A stretch of DNA of 64,000 nucleotides from Mactra quadrangularis (lineage: Eukaryota > Mollusca > Bivalvia > Venerida > Mactridae): positions 29,768,702-29,832,701 of the forward strand of contig CM046309.1 of NCBI GenBank assembly GCA_025267735.1, written 5' to 3'. Under the pieces are notes generated by a model. It was not told the DNA's origin. It did no database searches and worked only from the letters and a program-made list of their open reading frames with translations. Each line of letters begins with the position of its first letter. Positions within the stretch are counted from its first letter, which is position 1. The translations under genes were made by a program, and so were the position numbers. Below, piece by piece: positions 37,917 to 49,860 of the stretch.

Positions 37917-40109
37917 TCACTTTGTTTTCTTGTCCTTGGGCTTCCATGCTTTCAATAAATTCACACCAAAATACATGGAGAACATGTGAAGCTGAATACA
38001 AACAGTTAAACAAAGATACCACACAAGTACAGCAGGATATCCTAATATTTGAGCAGCATACTTCTTCTCATTATAGTAAAGAACCAGTTCATCAAACAGA
38101 TCTAAGAATCCATACAGAACTGGTAAAATACCAAAGACAACATTTCCTATTAAGAATTGTTTCAATATGAGGATATCATTCCTTGGAAGTGACCTTAATC
38201 CAAACAATGCAGATAATAAACTAACAATCCAAGCATACTCCCAAGCTTTTGGTGCAGGAAATTCCCAATGTTGAAGTCTACGATACACTGGTAATCCAAC
38301 TAAAGCAGTAAGACCAGGTAAAAGACGAACAATCACAACAAGTCCAACAAGTATGTGTAGAATAAGTGATGACTTTAATCTGCTCTTGTTTATTGAACTG
38401 TAAAGAAAAATAAAAGATTGACTTACAAAAACTTCTTTTATCAAGATTTTATTAAGAATTATATATTAAATACAACAGTGATATGAAAGGTACAGCCTAA
38501 ATGGGGACTTGTTATTTTAACTATCACTTATAATTAAAAATTTAGAGTTGCTAAAACTTTAGTAATCATTGTAATAAGATAAACTTTTAATAAATTAATT
38601 ATGCAACTTGAGAGGCGATATTAATTTTATTACTGCGAGTGATGCTGAATTTATGTTACAACTGATGGCACTTATGGCAGTCAATGTTAAAGATGCAAAT
38701 TTATTTTTTATTTTGTACTTACTACTTTTATCACGTGTGTTATAATACTCTAAAAAATTTGCGCACCAACCCCATTATTCAATGTGTACGAAATAAGTGA
38801 TTAAAAACATTAACTAACAATACTGAAGAACAGTAAACCAGACAGGGAAACATACTAGAAATCTACCTACATAAACATACGTTTATATGATCAACCGATC
38901 ATATTTGGTAGAAACAAACTATAAACTAATTATTAAAGAGTTAGTTAATCGAAAGGTGGGCAGTGGTGACTGGTGTCTGAGAAATATTACAACACAACTC
39001 TCTCAGTCTTAGTCCTAAATATAAGACCCTTCATAACTATTTTATCATACGGACGTTCTTCTGTTATGCAGGGTCTTAACGGATTGCTTCAAAAACGCAT
39101 AGCAAAATATTTTTTTCAAAAAGTAAATGAATGTGGGTCAAATTAGCACCAATCGATAGATAAAAGTTTACTTTTATTCTTTCCATAAAGCAAAAGATAA
39201 AAATCATTTTTTTCCCATATGAAAACACCAATTACTTTTCCTGCTATCCAGGATTGTCGCCGCTTGCCTCCATTTTGAACTGAATTCGTGTCGGTAAATA
39301 AAGTTTCGAATCGCTTACAGTTTACTTAAACGAATTTTAATCTCTCAAGAGTAGTCGTTCTTACTGTCAACAGTCACAAGTATGCACAGAACGGTCCGGA
39401 TACTGGCTTTTATACTGTACCTAATATATTCGTTCAAAATCATTTCTTACAAATGGCGTGACCAAATTTAAATTCGGATTGCTTTGGCTATTATTGCACG
39501 ATTATTGTGACAAACTGAAAGTACTCGTTAATAAAGGATTTTAAATGGATTTTTCGACTGTCTAAGGTTAGCATTTGAAATTATTTTACTTTCATCATGT
39601 GTATTTTTCGTTTATCTTTCTATTGGTATATCGTTTTATTGCAAATTTTTCGAATTAAAACGAGTAGAACGTTCAGACCTGATTCGATGTCTGTACACTA
39701 AAATTTTTGCTATGCGTTTTTGAAGCTATCCGTTAAGACCCTACGTAACAGAGAAATGTCAAAATGATAAAAAAGTTACGTAGGGTCTTATATTTAGGAC
39801 TATCTCAGTCTCTGTGCATATGAAATGAGTAACTTGTAAAAACTAAAAAGTGTAAACAAAGTATTCCCACTAATACATCTACAGAATGGAGAATAATGTA
39901 TGAACGTTAAAACAACGAAAACTTTGGGCAACATGTTCAACTTGAGTACGAACACAACAGGGGCCGAATAGAACAACATAGATGATCGACCTCCAACTAC
40001 CCAATACCTTATATGGTAATTACCTAATTTTATACTGCCAAGCCACACTTTCACGATGCCAATGATCACTTCCATCAGTTCCTGCGGGCCGTTTTCCTGA
40101 ACTAGACAT
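37917..40109 (-). CDS. JAGN1: Jagunal homolog 1, ER membrane protein
   Basis: Two coding exons: 40109-40024 (start ATG, donor GTAATT) and 38397-37917 (acceptor TTTACAG, stop TAG), giving 188 residues against 183 in the human protein. The first exon has the diagnostic GTDGSDHWHRE motif (human GTDGSDFQHRE). Residues 81-104 include WEYAWIVSLLSALFG and SLPRNDI, matching the conserved WEYPYLLS..FPRNNI block. Four hydrophobic segments lie at about 40-58, 84-100, 107-127 and 146-170. The C-terminus ends KKTK, a dilysine ER-retrieval signal. Jagunal proteins act in ER organisation and vesicle traffic in the early secretory pathway. A 793-bp transposon sits in the single coding intron. The gene is divergent with IRAK1BP1. 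An overlapping frame at 40192-39800 is a shadow of exon 1. Confidence 0.95.
39010..39802. mobile_element. 793-bp TIR element with 9-bp TSD, copy 1 (in JAGN1 intron)
   Basis: TIRs begin TAGTCCTAAATATAAGACCC and the right end is the reverse complement. The flanking 9-bp direct repeat TCTCAGTCT is exact (39001-39009, 39803-39811). A second member at 48199-48935 shares TIRs and interior. No transposase frame. The 9-bp duplication points to a Mutator-like (MULE) family. Confidence 0.9.
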
Positions 40110-40459
40110 GTTGCGCCCGTAATGTCGAAAGTTTCCGAAAATTCACGGCCGCTGTGGACTTCACAGTTGGCAATGCCGCTTACAACAAACAAAACAATAT
40201 TTCCTTCTTGGTAAAATGATACAGCAATATGTCTTTAATTTGGTTTCTAAATATATAGTTGCTTTTCTTAGTAAAGAAAATGTCTAATATTAATACAGTT
40301 ATTGAAAATTATTATTTTCATTTTATCTTTGATCTAAACGGTCTCCACATTCAAGCGCTTTACACAAAATATCCAAGCGTCTTCGTAACTTGAAGTTGAC
40401 AAGTATAAACAAATTTTGTGCTGGTGGGAAAACATAATAAAGTCTATGTTTGTCACAAA
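40110..40459. promoter_or_regulatory. Shared bidirectional promoter region, JAGN1/IRAK1BP1
   Basis: The start codons of JAGN1 (-) and IRAK1BP1 (+) are only 350 bases apart, so both 5' UTRs and promoters must fit here, or further 5' exons lie beyond. No TATA box stands out. Confidence 0.6.
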
Positions 40460-43400
40460 ATGTCCCATTATGTTCCTTCACAAGTGTTTGCATCTATAAC
40501 AACTCAAGGAAAACAACAAAAACAATTATCAAACGAGACAGTTCTTGACAAAATGCAGTCACAAAGTTATCAAGGCAGGGAGGTTGTCAACAAGGATAGA
40601 ATGATTCAAGTGACAGCAGTGGGTGAAGTCTCTCTACCACCAGATCGTTGTAGAGTTACTGTTAAAGTTCATAGTCAGAAAGATAATGTACAAGATGTTA
40701 AGAATAGCATACAAAGAAGACTTGATTATATTTTACAGACATTCCAGAATCATAATATAAAGGTGATCATAATTCATACAAAGTAACAAAGGCTGAGGGT
40801 CTGGGGGCATGTTATGAGCAGCCTCTCAACAGAATTTCATGGTGTAGCAGTTTAGTTATCAATCAGGTTTCGTAGACAAGTGAAAATATAATAATATGAC
40901 TAAGGCAAAGCCTCAAAGCAAGCTAGACGATGCATATATGTATATCTTATCTAGGTCCTATCACAGGGACGTTTTAAATAACCTAGGGGAGATCACTGCC
41001 TAAATAATTGCATTCAGAATAAATCTGACAACATCTCATTATTTTACGACTGAATCATTTTTTTCTTTAAAAATGTATATTACATTTATTTTTATCTCAT
41101 GGATTGAGATTAAGATGAAAAAATTCTGGATAAAACATTTATTTTTTACGGGCAGGGATGTTAATTTTACTTTAAACAATGCCCGGTAAGATTACGTGAC
41201 GTACCAGTTTTATCATGAACGTCTTTAAGTGACGTCATCGGAACAAACAGTGCATTGGTAAATATTTGTATAATCCTAATAAAACCTGTAAATGCGGAGA
41301 TGAGTAAACTGACCAAATATTTATTTTAAAATACAATCTAAGGGTAAGTTAAGTAAAAAAATCGCGTTTGCACATTTTGCAGGTTTAAAAGATAGCATGA
41401 TGCCATGAATGCAGTGAATTGTTTTAGCCAATAGAAATGCCAACCACTTGAGCCCATAAAATCACTTCTGATATGTTTGGTTTCAAATATCAGCTTCCAA
41501 TGTCCACTAAAGCCAACTTCCGCTATTTTATTGAAATTCAATTGTATAGCACAGACACATATTCATGTTACCGTAAAGCTCACTTTTCGAGCGTGCCCAA
41601 GGGCACCCTCTTCGAGCTCACTAATAAAAATCTGAAAAATTTGATGAAGAGTAAGTAAGATCAAGGTGGCTTTATTTAAGATGTTGCTTAAATCAGAGTG
41701 TTGAGCTATTTCCAGCTAGACTGTATATGCTTAAATAAAATATTGTTAGTAATAAATTAATCAAGGCCGGATCCAGAAGGGTCGTAAGTGGGGGGGCACA
41801 GGGGGTGGGTTCGGGAGGGGTACCCCATCCCGACGGTATAGAAATTTTTGAGTTTTTCACATGTCAAAGGTGCAAATCTGAGCACTTTAAAATGCTCTTA
41901 AAACAAATTGAATGAAGCTAATACTAGGTTAATTATCATTTTTTTTTCAGAAATGCAATTCGTAACAATTCTGCAGATTCATGCGATTGATAAGCTTTTT
42001 ATAAATATTCATATATAAAGAAAATGCACTCATGTGAGTTAGATCACAGGGCCTGGTACAGAGGAGTCATTATTGGGGAGTACGGTTGGGGTGGGTACGG
42101 GAGGGGTATCCCCTCCCGAAGATGTGGAAAAATTTTGAATTTTTGCATGTCAAAGGTGTAAATCTGATGACTTTTGAACACACTTCAAAAGGATAAAATG
42201 AAGCTAAAATTTGGTAAATTATCATTACATTTTAAGCACTTTTGGGCACTACCTAGGAAATATTGAGCGCTATAATTGAGGTATCCTTCATGCATGTGCC
42301 CGTTTTGTTCGTTTAGATTTAATTTGTTGGCTTATTAAATTCCATTCTCGTACCCCGAAGTTTTCAAGGAACGAGAATGGATAAAATCCTGATTTACAAA
42401 AAAATCAGCAATTTCATCTTGTAAATGCCGAGAATTTATAAAAAATACACTTGGAAACTTGTATAAAATCACCGAATGCAATGAGAAAATTCCCTGATTT
42501 AACATCCAAAAAAGCCGGTTTATGATACGGTTTTTTTTGGATAAGAGGCTTAGTAAATTGTGTTGAAATTCAGCGTTGTTGTGAGTTTTTCGGACGTTTC
42601 AGTGGATTTACAAGAATGGTTGTTGGGACGATCCAAAACGTGAAAATCCTTTGAAGAATCACATTTTTTGATTCCTTTGGAAAAAATCCTTAGGAATACA
42701 AGTATTTTAAACACGTAAAATGATATAAAATAAAAGCAACGATTTACAAAGTAACGAAACACAAGCCTATTAATGTATGATTGGATGAAAAAAATGTTCA
42801 ACCACTGATTAATTTTTGTCTTCTTTTTCGTTAGAAAACTTGTTGTAGGGTAGGTCACTCTTGAAAAGTTACTTGAAACTTTAATTCATTTACCTAAATT
42901 TTCTAAAAAAAACAACAACTATATAAAACGCTCGTTTTTTCCGATTTTAACTAACTTTTAATTAACTCATTTTAATGACAAACATTCATTCGACTATACT
43001 CGGCTTTTCTCATTCTATTACTTGATATGAAAAACGCCGATGTCCTCCATAAATACTTAATTTATGTTTAGGCTCGGTCACTTTTTAAAAATTATTCGGA
43101 ATTTTAATACCATAAAAAATCAACAGACGATCGTTCATGTTTTCGAAATTAACTAAGTTCGAGTGTCATAGTAGTGACGTATAAAATGCACTTGACTAGC
43201 TGTCCTCGTCTTTTCTCTGTCTATCTTGCTATGAAAACGCCGATGATTTCCACCACTAAATAAGATTAGAGAGTGCACAATAACCAAATTTAGGCCTCGT
43301 AAGCTAGTTACCATGGTAATTTCACTGGTGACGGTCTTAATATACTGTTGATGTATGTGTAATATAGACAATAAACAATTGGTATCTATGTATCTGTATA

Positions 43401-44686
43401 GAGGGACCATACACTTGCACGATCAATGATTTGAACGATTGATAAGGCCCGATCTGGGTACCCTGAGATGCTTGAATGTATCAATTTAGATCATTATCTT
43501 TTTTATAGCTCGGATGGATGATTGCATATTAAAATTAATCTAAAAGTCGAGTTGATATTGCTTTGATGGTGCCGATTTTGTGCCCTTTTCTTTGTATGAG
43601 AGTCAATATCTGTGGGGCCAGGTGGGGGGGCACGTGCCCCCTGTGCCCCCCCGGTAAATCCGGGCCTGTTAATTTTATACATGTTTATTTCAGGACACAG
43701 ACATTCAAGTTCACAAAAATATAAGAAGAGCAGAGAGTATGTACGTCATGACAACAGAAGTAATAGTTGTATTCTTAGACTTCAATAAATGTCAGACTGC
43801 ATGTAATCTTTTAGTTGAGAAATTAGATGAAAGTGTCAGTGTTGGAATGCCAGAGTTTTACCATGCAGGAACAACCTTAGAAACACTGAGGTTTGTAATC
43901 TGTAAGCTTTTATTGTCAAACAATACTGTATGGACCTCATTGAAATATTGGCCAAGATTGTGAACTAACCCTTCATTGATATCCTTTCTATAATCTAGCT
44001 GTAAGCCTACACTCTATCCGATCTTCATAAAATCCACTATATAGGGCAAGAGAGTGTGATTATTCATAATGTTGAATTTATTATACATATTAAACAAAAG
44101 TTGTTTCCTTGATAGTTATAGTTCTGCAACAAAAGTTCATAATCTATAATGGTAATACAGTTAAATGTACAGTCTCAATACTGGTTTTCTTACCACTTGT
44201 TTGAGCCTCCACTCTTGAAAAATTAAGATATATCTCAATATCTGCATGGTTACTCATTTACTATGTAGACTTAACAGTAATTATCTGTATTCATTTGATA
44301 AATATTCATATGTTACTGCATGAAATTTTCAATCCTTAAAAGTTAATCTCATGATTTATTTAGACAATCATTTTTTTACATTGTATTCATAAAATATTAA
44401 ATATTATATCTTTATTTTTAGGCAACAAGCAAGTTTACTTGCCGTTCATAATGCTAAGCAGAAAGCACAAGAAATGGCTAAGTTTGTACATCAAGCAGTG
44501 GGACGTCCTATAAGTATTCAAGAGGAGGAGTCAAAAGAATGGGAGGGACAAATAGAAGGAATTTCTGAAATTGAAACAAATCCTACTATACAACAAAGAA
44601 TTTCACAAGCTACAGTGACTGTCTCATGCAGAGTAAATGTAACATTTGAATTAAAAGCTAAAGTAAAAACTAAATTAGAAAAATGA
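40460..44686 (+). CDS. IRAK1BP1: IRAK1-binding protein 1, SIMPL-domain protein
   Basis: Three exons: 40460-40762, 43694-43890 and 44422-44686 (stop TGA), 254 residues. The first donor is a weak GTGATC; the second is GTTTGT. The start at 40460 (MSHYVPSQV) is the first ATG in frame. The SIMPL domain runs from about residue 45 to 250: VTAVGEVSLPPDRCRVTVKV, RRLDYILQTFQ, ACNLLVEKLDESVSVGMPEF, YHAGTTLETLRRQASLLAV and EEESKEWEGQIEG. All have close counterparts in vertebrate IRAK1BP1 (APPDRA..V.V, RRLDYILQ, NFLVEKLD.SV, FYH, EEETKEWEGQI). The vertebrate protein binds IRAK1 and modulates IL-1/Toll-receptor to NF-kappaB signalling; a similar role here is inferred. Intron 1 is swollen by a transposon. 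Confidence 0.93.
41762..43668. mobile_element. ~1.9-kb hAT-like element in IRAK1BP1 intron 1
   Basis: Left end CAAGGCCGGATCCAG and right end GTAAATCCGGGCCTG are imperfect TIRs of the CAGG(G/C)CGGAT type. TTAAT lies on both sides but a full 8-bp duplication is not clear. Just inside are G-rich stretches with GGTGGGTTCGGGAGGGGTA. A second internal copy of that block at 42048-42125 (GGGTACGGGAGGGGTATCCC) suggests a composite. No transposase seen. Related G-rich ends mark the element at 45002. Confidence 0.5.
42342..42380. repeat. CCATTCTCG fold-back, short member
   Basis: CCATTCTCGTACCCCGAAG faces AAGGAACGAGAATGG, the same arms as the fold-back at 18749-18823. It lies inside the hAT-like element. 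Confidence 0.6.
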
Positions 44687-45001
44687 AAACACTTTAGTCA
44701 GTATATATTCTTATTGTGTAAAAGGGGTCAAGTAATTTCATGTCATTTACACATTTTTTATGGTTTTAGTGATTTTAAAAATAGACTGTGAATAATTTAA
44801 TGATATGATGCTGCATGCTGTCTTTGAATTTTGCCAGTGGCCATAGACTATGAGTCAACAATAATTACCAAACCTTCATTTGTTATTAAATTCAACATTG
44901 GTATTTCTGTTTAAAATGTGTATATTTGAAAAATTATTAAACATCAAAGACTAATGTACATTATACTTTATAATGAAAGTTGAACTACTTCTGTGGTCAC
45001 G

Positions 45002-46142
45002 CAGGGGCGGATACAGAATAGGGCTACCTGGGGGGGCTGGTGGACCCAACTTGGGGTGGGTACGGGAGGGGTATCCCCTCCCGTTGGTGGGGGTACGGGG
45101 GTTTCCCCCGGAAATTTTGAAAAATGAAGGTCTTAAATTGAGCATTCTGGTGCATTTTTATTGCACAGATTGAACTTTTAACTGGTCAATCACGCATTTT
45201 TAGGGCCTTAAAATTGGTTATTGTTCTGGATTTAGTGAATTCCGCAGTGCCCATCATCGATAAGAAAGATCGGGAACATTGTCTGAAAGCCGGTCACCCT
45301 GGGAATAACTTGGCCAAGCTGCATATCTGTTAGTCAATTGGTAATGAAATAAGAGCATCTTGAAATAGCCCTGGTGCATTATGATGAAAAGATGACCACC
45401 TTCACCCATGTCACAACCAGTAAAGAGTTAACAAACAACCAGAATATATACTTATATAAAAGTAAGAAAGTGAGTAGTAAGTAAATTTTATTAAATGTCA
45501 AAAAAATGATATGTGAACATACGCTGTAAAGAGCTTTTTAACCGACTATATAAATAAAAAATATCAACAAATTGATAGGGAATAATGGCTGATTCTAATA
45601 TTTAGACTAATAACAGGATTTTATTTAAATCCAATTCTGTATCTTAATTAACTATGTATCAAAAATGTTATAATATATTTACTTCAACATTCGATAAAAT
45701 AGAAAAATGATTAAACTTGTACCAAAAAATAATTTGTACAAACTTAAGTTTGTTTTAAAGTGGGATGAAAATAAGTAATACGCAAAATTTATTAAGATGG
45801 AAAATGAGTCTATTTTAGAATAAACCAGAAAAACTTAATTCTAAAGCAGTCGAAACACGTCTCTCAGATCAGTCAATCAACAACACCGTTCTAATGGTCC
45901 AAGCCAGTGACATAGATCTATATCTCTGGTCAAGCGTGAACAACTTGTTAATCGATAATTACACTCTCAACAAAGCCCCCAGGCAAGAGATTAACAACCG
46001 GATGTTAGCAATTAACTGCTTTGATAACGGACACACTACGGACCTTAAATGCATTAGAGTATATCAGCTCAGCTGGAAAACGTATCTCTGGGCTGAGATG
46101 GGGGGGCTGCAGCCCTTTAGCCCGGGCCTAAATCCGCGGCTG
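45002..46142. mobile_element. ~1.1-kb hAT-like element with CAGGGGCGGATACAG end
   Basis: Left end CAGGGGCGGATACAG and right end CTAAATCCGCGGCTG are imperfect TIRs. TCACG adjoins both ends (GTCACG|CAGG and GCTG|TCACG), a partial target duplication. The left part carries GGTGGGTACGGGAGGGGTAT, shared with 42090 and 41810. No transposase; the 122-codon frame at 45894-46262 crosses the right end and is not a gene. Downstream of IRAK1BP1, so it may lie in its 3' UTR. Confidence 0.55.
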
Positions 46143-46691
46143 TCACGTGAATCAGTCTACAAAAGTAATTCATTAGTTTGTACAGTTTGTCTGAGACAGC
46201 TACATTGTATGTATATTGACTTACAACCATATTTCACCTGGGCATTCATTGTCAAACTATAACACTTACTAACAGGAAAGTTACTCTATGTTTTATCTTA
46301 TTAATTGTTTTTATTTGCCTGATTAGTGGTATGTCTATCACTTGTCCTTTCTGTATGTTGTGGATGACTAGTTGTCCTAATGATAACTTACAAAGCCGTT
46401 TACTTACAGTAGAATATTGGACCTCTAGGAAGATCCCACTGATGTATAGTGTCCCTCTCAGCAAAGCTCTAGTTTGTAATTTTGTTTGTATTATATATAT
46501 GTAAGCTCAGTGTAATGTAGTATATAGTCATTGCCTTAACCCACTAGCCTGAAGCTCAGGACTATTGACAATTGATTCAGGCTTGTAAAATTGCTAATTC
46601 CATACAGCAGGGGGAGTTGATAATTTTCCCCTTACTATGTAATGTTATAAGTCAAGCTAATATTTTGTATAATTTGAGGCAATGATAGGAT

Positions 46692-46728
<37 letters not shown>

Positions 46729-47236
46729 TGTGATCTGTGATAGTATAACATATCTAGTTACATGTATTTTATTATAAGTTGTATTTTATTATTTAAAAGA
46801 ATAAAAACTTGTATATAGAAACTAAAAGTTGTGTTAATGATTAATGGTAACTCCCCTCTCCTTGAACAAAACTCATGTGTACTAAGCTACTAATACCATT
46901 TGACTAACTTGCTGTTCCATACTATTGTACCAGTCTATTTGACTTAGTGATCTTAGTGGTTTATGAATGTGACATGATGTATCATTCAATGAAGAAGTGT
47001 TTTCTGTTATTTTTCCTCTGATGTTATGTACTTAATCGGTATCTGCATGGTTATGTCATTGGTACCAATTTTGACTTTAACCTGATGCAAATCAGATTTG
47101 TGTCTGGCACATATGTATATACCAGCATTATGAATAGAGCAAATTAAGTTCCAGAGCATCAGAGTAAACAAAATCCATGCAGAAAATCATAAATAGATCT
47201 CAATTTTATGCATCTGTGAAATACCAGCATATTCAG
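46143..47236. other. Intergenic, no gene seen
   Basis: Non-coding AT-rich sequence with the TA microsatellite at 46694-46726. It may hold the end of the IRAK1BP1 transcript. Confidence 0.4.
46694..46726. repeat. (TA)n microsatellite
   Basis: About 16 uninterrupted AT dinucleotides. Confidence 0.95.
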
Positions 47237-47726
47237 TGGGCCGACTTGATTTGCCCGGGCGGCTCAAAGCGGCGTAAGCCGATTCAGAAACGGCTACCGG
47301 CGATTCGCTTTATTTGCTCTAAGAATGAGCCGGGTCAACAACCGGCGCACGCCGAATGAGCCGGTTTCGATAGAGCGGCTAGCGGCGAGCACGTGACGAA
47401 TATGACTAAAAATAGATTCAGGTGAAACCATTATTACAAAACTGTACTACGATTATGGACAAAATACTAACTGATGTGTTCAATAAACCTCTCTTACACG
47501 TCATTTGTGTTAGAGTTATATTACAAGTACACATTTTACTCGCCAGACACGAATTTGAACATGTAACTACTGATATGGGTTTATTTAATACACTGCTTGA
47601 AATGAGACCGTCTGCAACAGTAATTAGTTAGCCGGATCGCTTGATTCATGTGTCACACCGGGGCGAGCCGATCGGCGAGCGGCTCACGCCGGTTTATGAG
47701 CCGCCCGGGCAAAACAAGTCGGCCCA
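47237..47726. mobile_element. 490-bp GC-rich TIR element, copy 1
   Basis: Ends TGGGCCGACTTGATTTGCCC and the reverse complement (GGGCAAAACAAGTCGGCCCA). The subterminal 150-200 bases are GC-rich (GGCGGCTC, CGGCGATTCGC, CCGGCGCACGCCG) around an AT-rich centre. Copy 2, inverted, is at 47991-49226. No exact target duplication found. The 60-codon frame over the left end has no family resemblance. Confidence 0.85.
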
Positions 47727-47990
47727 GTGCTTTGATATTAGCAATCATCACGACTTAGTAGTTCGCACGGACACAAAGTGAAATAATTATCTCTGAAAAA
47801 AAATGAGAATAACCTGAGTTTACGACGTTCTTGAATGTGCCAATTATTTTATACAATTTAAATTTATAAAGGTAGTGTATAGACAACTTACTTGTATCTA
47901 TTTACCTCGTGAAAGTACGGCCATAATAATTTTAAGAATTGTTTGGTTTTCGGATAGATTGTTTTCGGACACACATAATGACATAAATTC

Positions 47991-49226
47991 TGGGCCGACT
48001 TGATTTGCCCGGGCGGCTTACGAACCGGCTTAAGCCGTTCGCCGATCGGCTCGCCCCGGTGTGACATATGAATCAAGCGATCCGGCTAACTAATTACTGT
48101 TTCAGACGGTCGTATTTCAAGCAGGGTGTAACATAAATCCATATTAGTAATTAAAATTTTAAATTCGTGTCTGGCGAGTAAAATGTGTACTTGTAATATA
48201 GTCCTAAATATAAGACCCTACATAACTATTTTATCATACGGACGTTTTTCTGTTATGCAGGGTCTTAACGGATTGCTTCAAAAACGCATAGCAAAATATT
48301 TTTTTCAAAAAGTAAATGAATGTGGGTCAAATTAGCACCAAACGATAGATAAAAGTTTACTTTTATTCTTTCCATAAATCAAAAGGTATTAATCAGGTTT
48401 TTCGCTTACAGAAACACTAATTACTTTTACCGCTATCCAGGGTTGTCGCCGTTCGCCGCCATTTTGAACTGAATTCTTGCCGGTAAATAAAGTGTCGCTT
48501 CGGTTAAACGAAATTTTTTTCCAGAGTTGTCATTCTTGCTCTCAATAGCATACCTTATAAATTCGTTCAAAATCAATTCTTACAAATCATGTGACCCAAT
48601 TTGAATTCGGATTGCTTTGGCTATTATTGCACGGTTATTGTGACAAACTGAAAGTACTCGTCAATTAAGGAGTTTAAATGGATTATTTGACTGTCTAAGG
48701 TTAGAATTTGAAATAATTTTACTTTTATCATGTGTATTTTTCGTTTATCTTTCTATTGGTGTATAGTTTTATTGCAATTTTTTCGAATTAAAACGAGTAG
48801 AACGTTCAGACCTGAATTGATGTCTGTACACTAAAATTTTTGCTATGCGTTTTTGAAGCAATCCGTTAAGACCCTACGTAACAGAAAAATGTCCAAATGA
48901 TAAAAAACATACGTAGGGTCTTATATTTAGGACTACTTGTAATATAACTCTTACACAAATGTCGCGCAAGAAAGTTTTATTGAACACATCAATTAGTATT
49001 TTGTCCTTAATCGTAGTAAATTTTTGTAATAATTGTTTCACCTGTATCTATTTTTAGCCGTATTCGTCACGTGCTCGCCGCTAGCCGCTCTAACGAAACC
49101 GGCACATTCGGCGTGCGCCGGTTGTTGACCCGGCTCGATCTCGGAGCAAATAAAGCGAATCGCCGGTAGCGGTTTTTGAATTGGCGTACGCCGCTTTGAG
49201 CCGCCCGGGCAAATCAAGTCGGCCCA
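47991..49226. mobile_element. 490-bp GC-rich TIR element, copy 2, inverted and interrupted
   Basis: Same termini (TGGGCCGACTTGATTTGCCC and GGGCAAATCAAGTCGGCCCA), but the interior runs opposite to copy 1. It is split by the 737-bp TIR element at 48199-48935. Subtracting that insertion and its 9-bp target copy leaves exactly 490 bases, the same length as copy 1. Confidence 0.88.
48199..48935. mobile_element. 737-bp TIR element with 9-bp TSD, copy 2 (nested)
   Basis: Starts TAGTCCTAAATATAAGACCC and ends with its reverse complement. The exact 9-bp direct repeat CTTGTAATA flanks it (48190-48198, 48936-48944). Much of the interior matches copy 1 at 39010-39802 in the same orientation, with substitutions and short deletions. 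Confidence 0.92.
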
Positions 49227-49860
49227 ATATATGTTGTATTTAGAACTCGGAGAGCTGTTTTTATGCAGAACCAATTGCTACAGAGCAATGTACATAATTC
49301 TTTGTTATAATTGTTAATTGATTAGTGCTTATTGTAGCTTATAATTTATAAATGGTTATCATTTGATTGCTATAATTGTGTTGGTTAGAAATAACAAAAT
49401 CCTCTTTCTCTCTACTAGAAAATCCTATTTGCTTTACAACTTCTAGTGACTAGGAAGCAGATTCAAATCCAGATTATTGATAATCATAAATTTGGTTCCA
49501 AGGTAACTGTCATAATGCAATGTGTCAAGCATAGCTAAAATTAAAGTTCATGCTTCGATCCTCTTCTATTACTGGTATACTGCACAATAAAATCAAGAAG
49601 AACTGCCTGACAAAAAATTGACCCTAGGTACCCTAGGCAGTTGGTGTAAAAAAACTCATGCAATCAGTGAAAAAAGATCATCTGAGCGTATATGTTAAAT
49701 TGTTATATATATCCAACATATTAATAAAATTGACTCAATGACTAAAATAAATTGATTCGCAATCATTAGATCTATCATAGATATGTCTTGAAGATGTAAA
49801 AAATGTTAGTCCCACATTAATACATTGTTCATTTATTGTCATTTCATACATTATTATTAG
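49227..49860. other. Upstream region of POPDC gene
   Basis: Non-coding. The acceptor-like TTATTATTAG directly before the ATG at 49861 suggests that a 5' UTR exon lies further upstream; it was not identified. Confidence 0.4.

Noticed and set aside
39800..40192. 130-codon - strand frame overlapping JAGN1 exon 1
   Set aside because: The JAGN1 start is in another frame here, and the right part lies in the intron and the TIR element.
44951..45173. Overlapping Gly/Pro-rich frames on both strands
   Set aside because: Produced by the G-rich end of the hAT-like element.
46252..47359. Short frames near the (TA)n and the GC-rich TIR element
   Set aside because: Non-coding flank or element termini; the same frame appears antisense in the second TIR copy (49038-49274).
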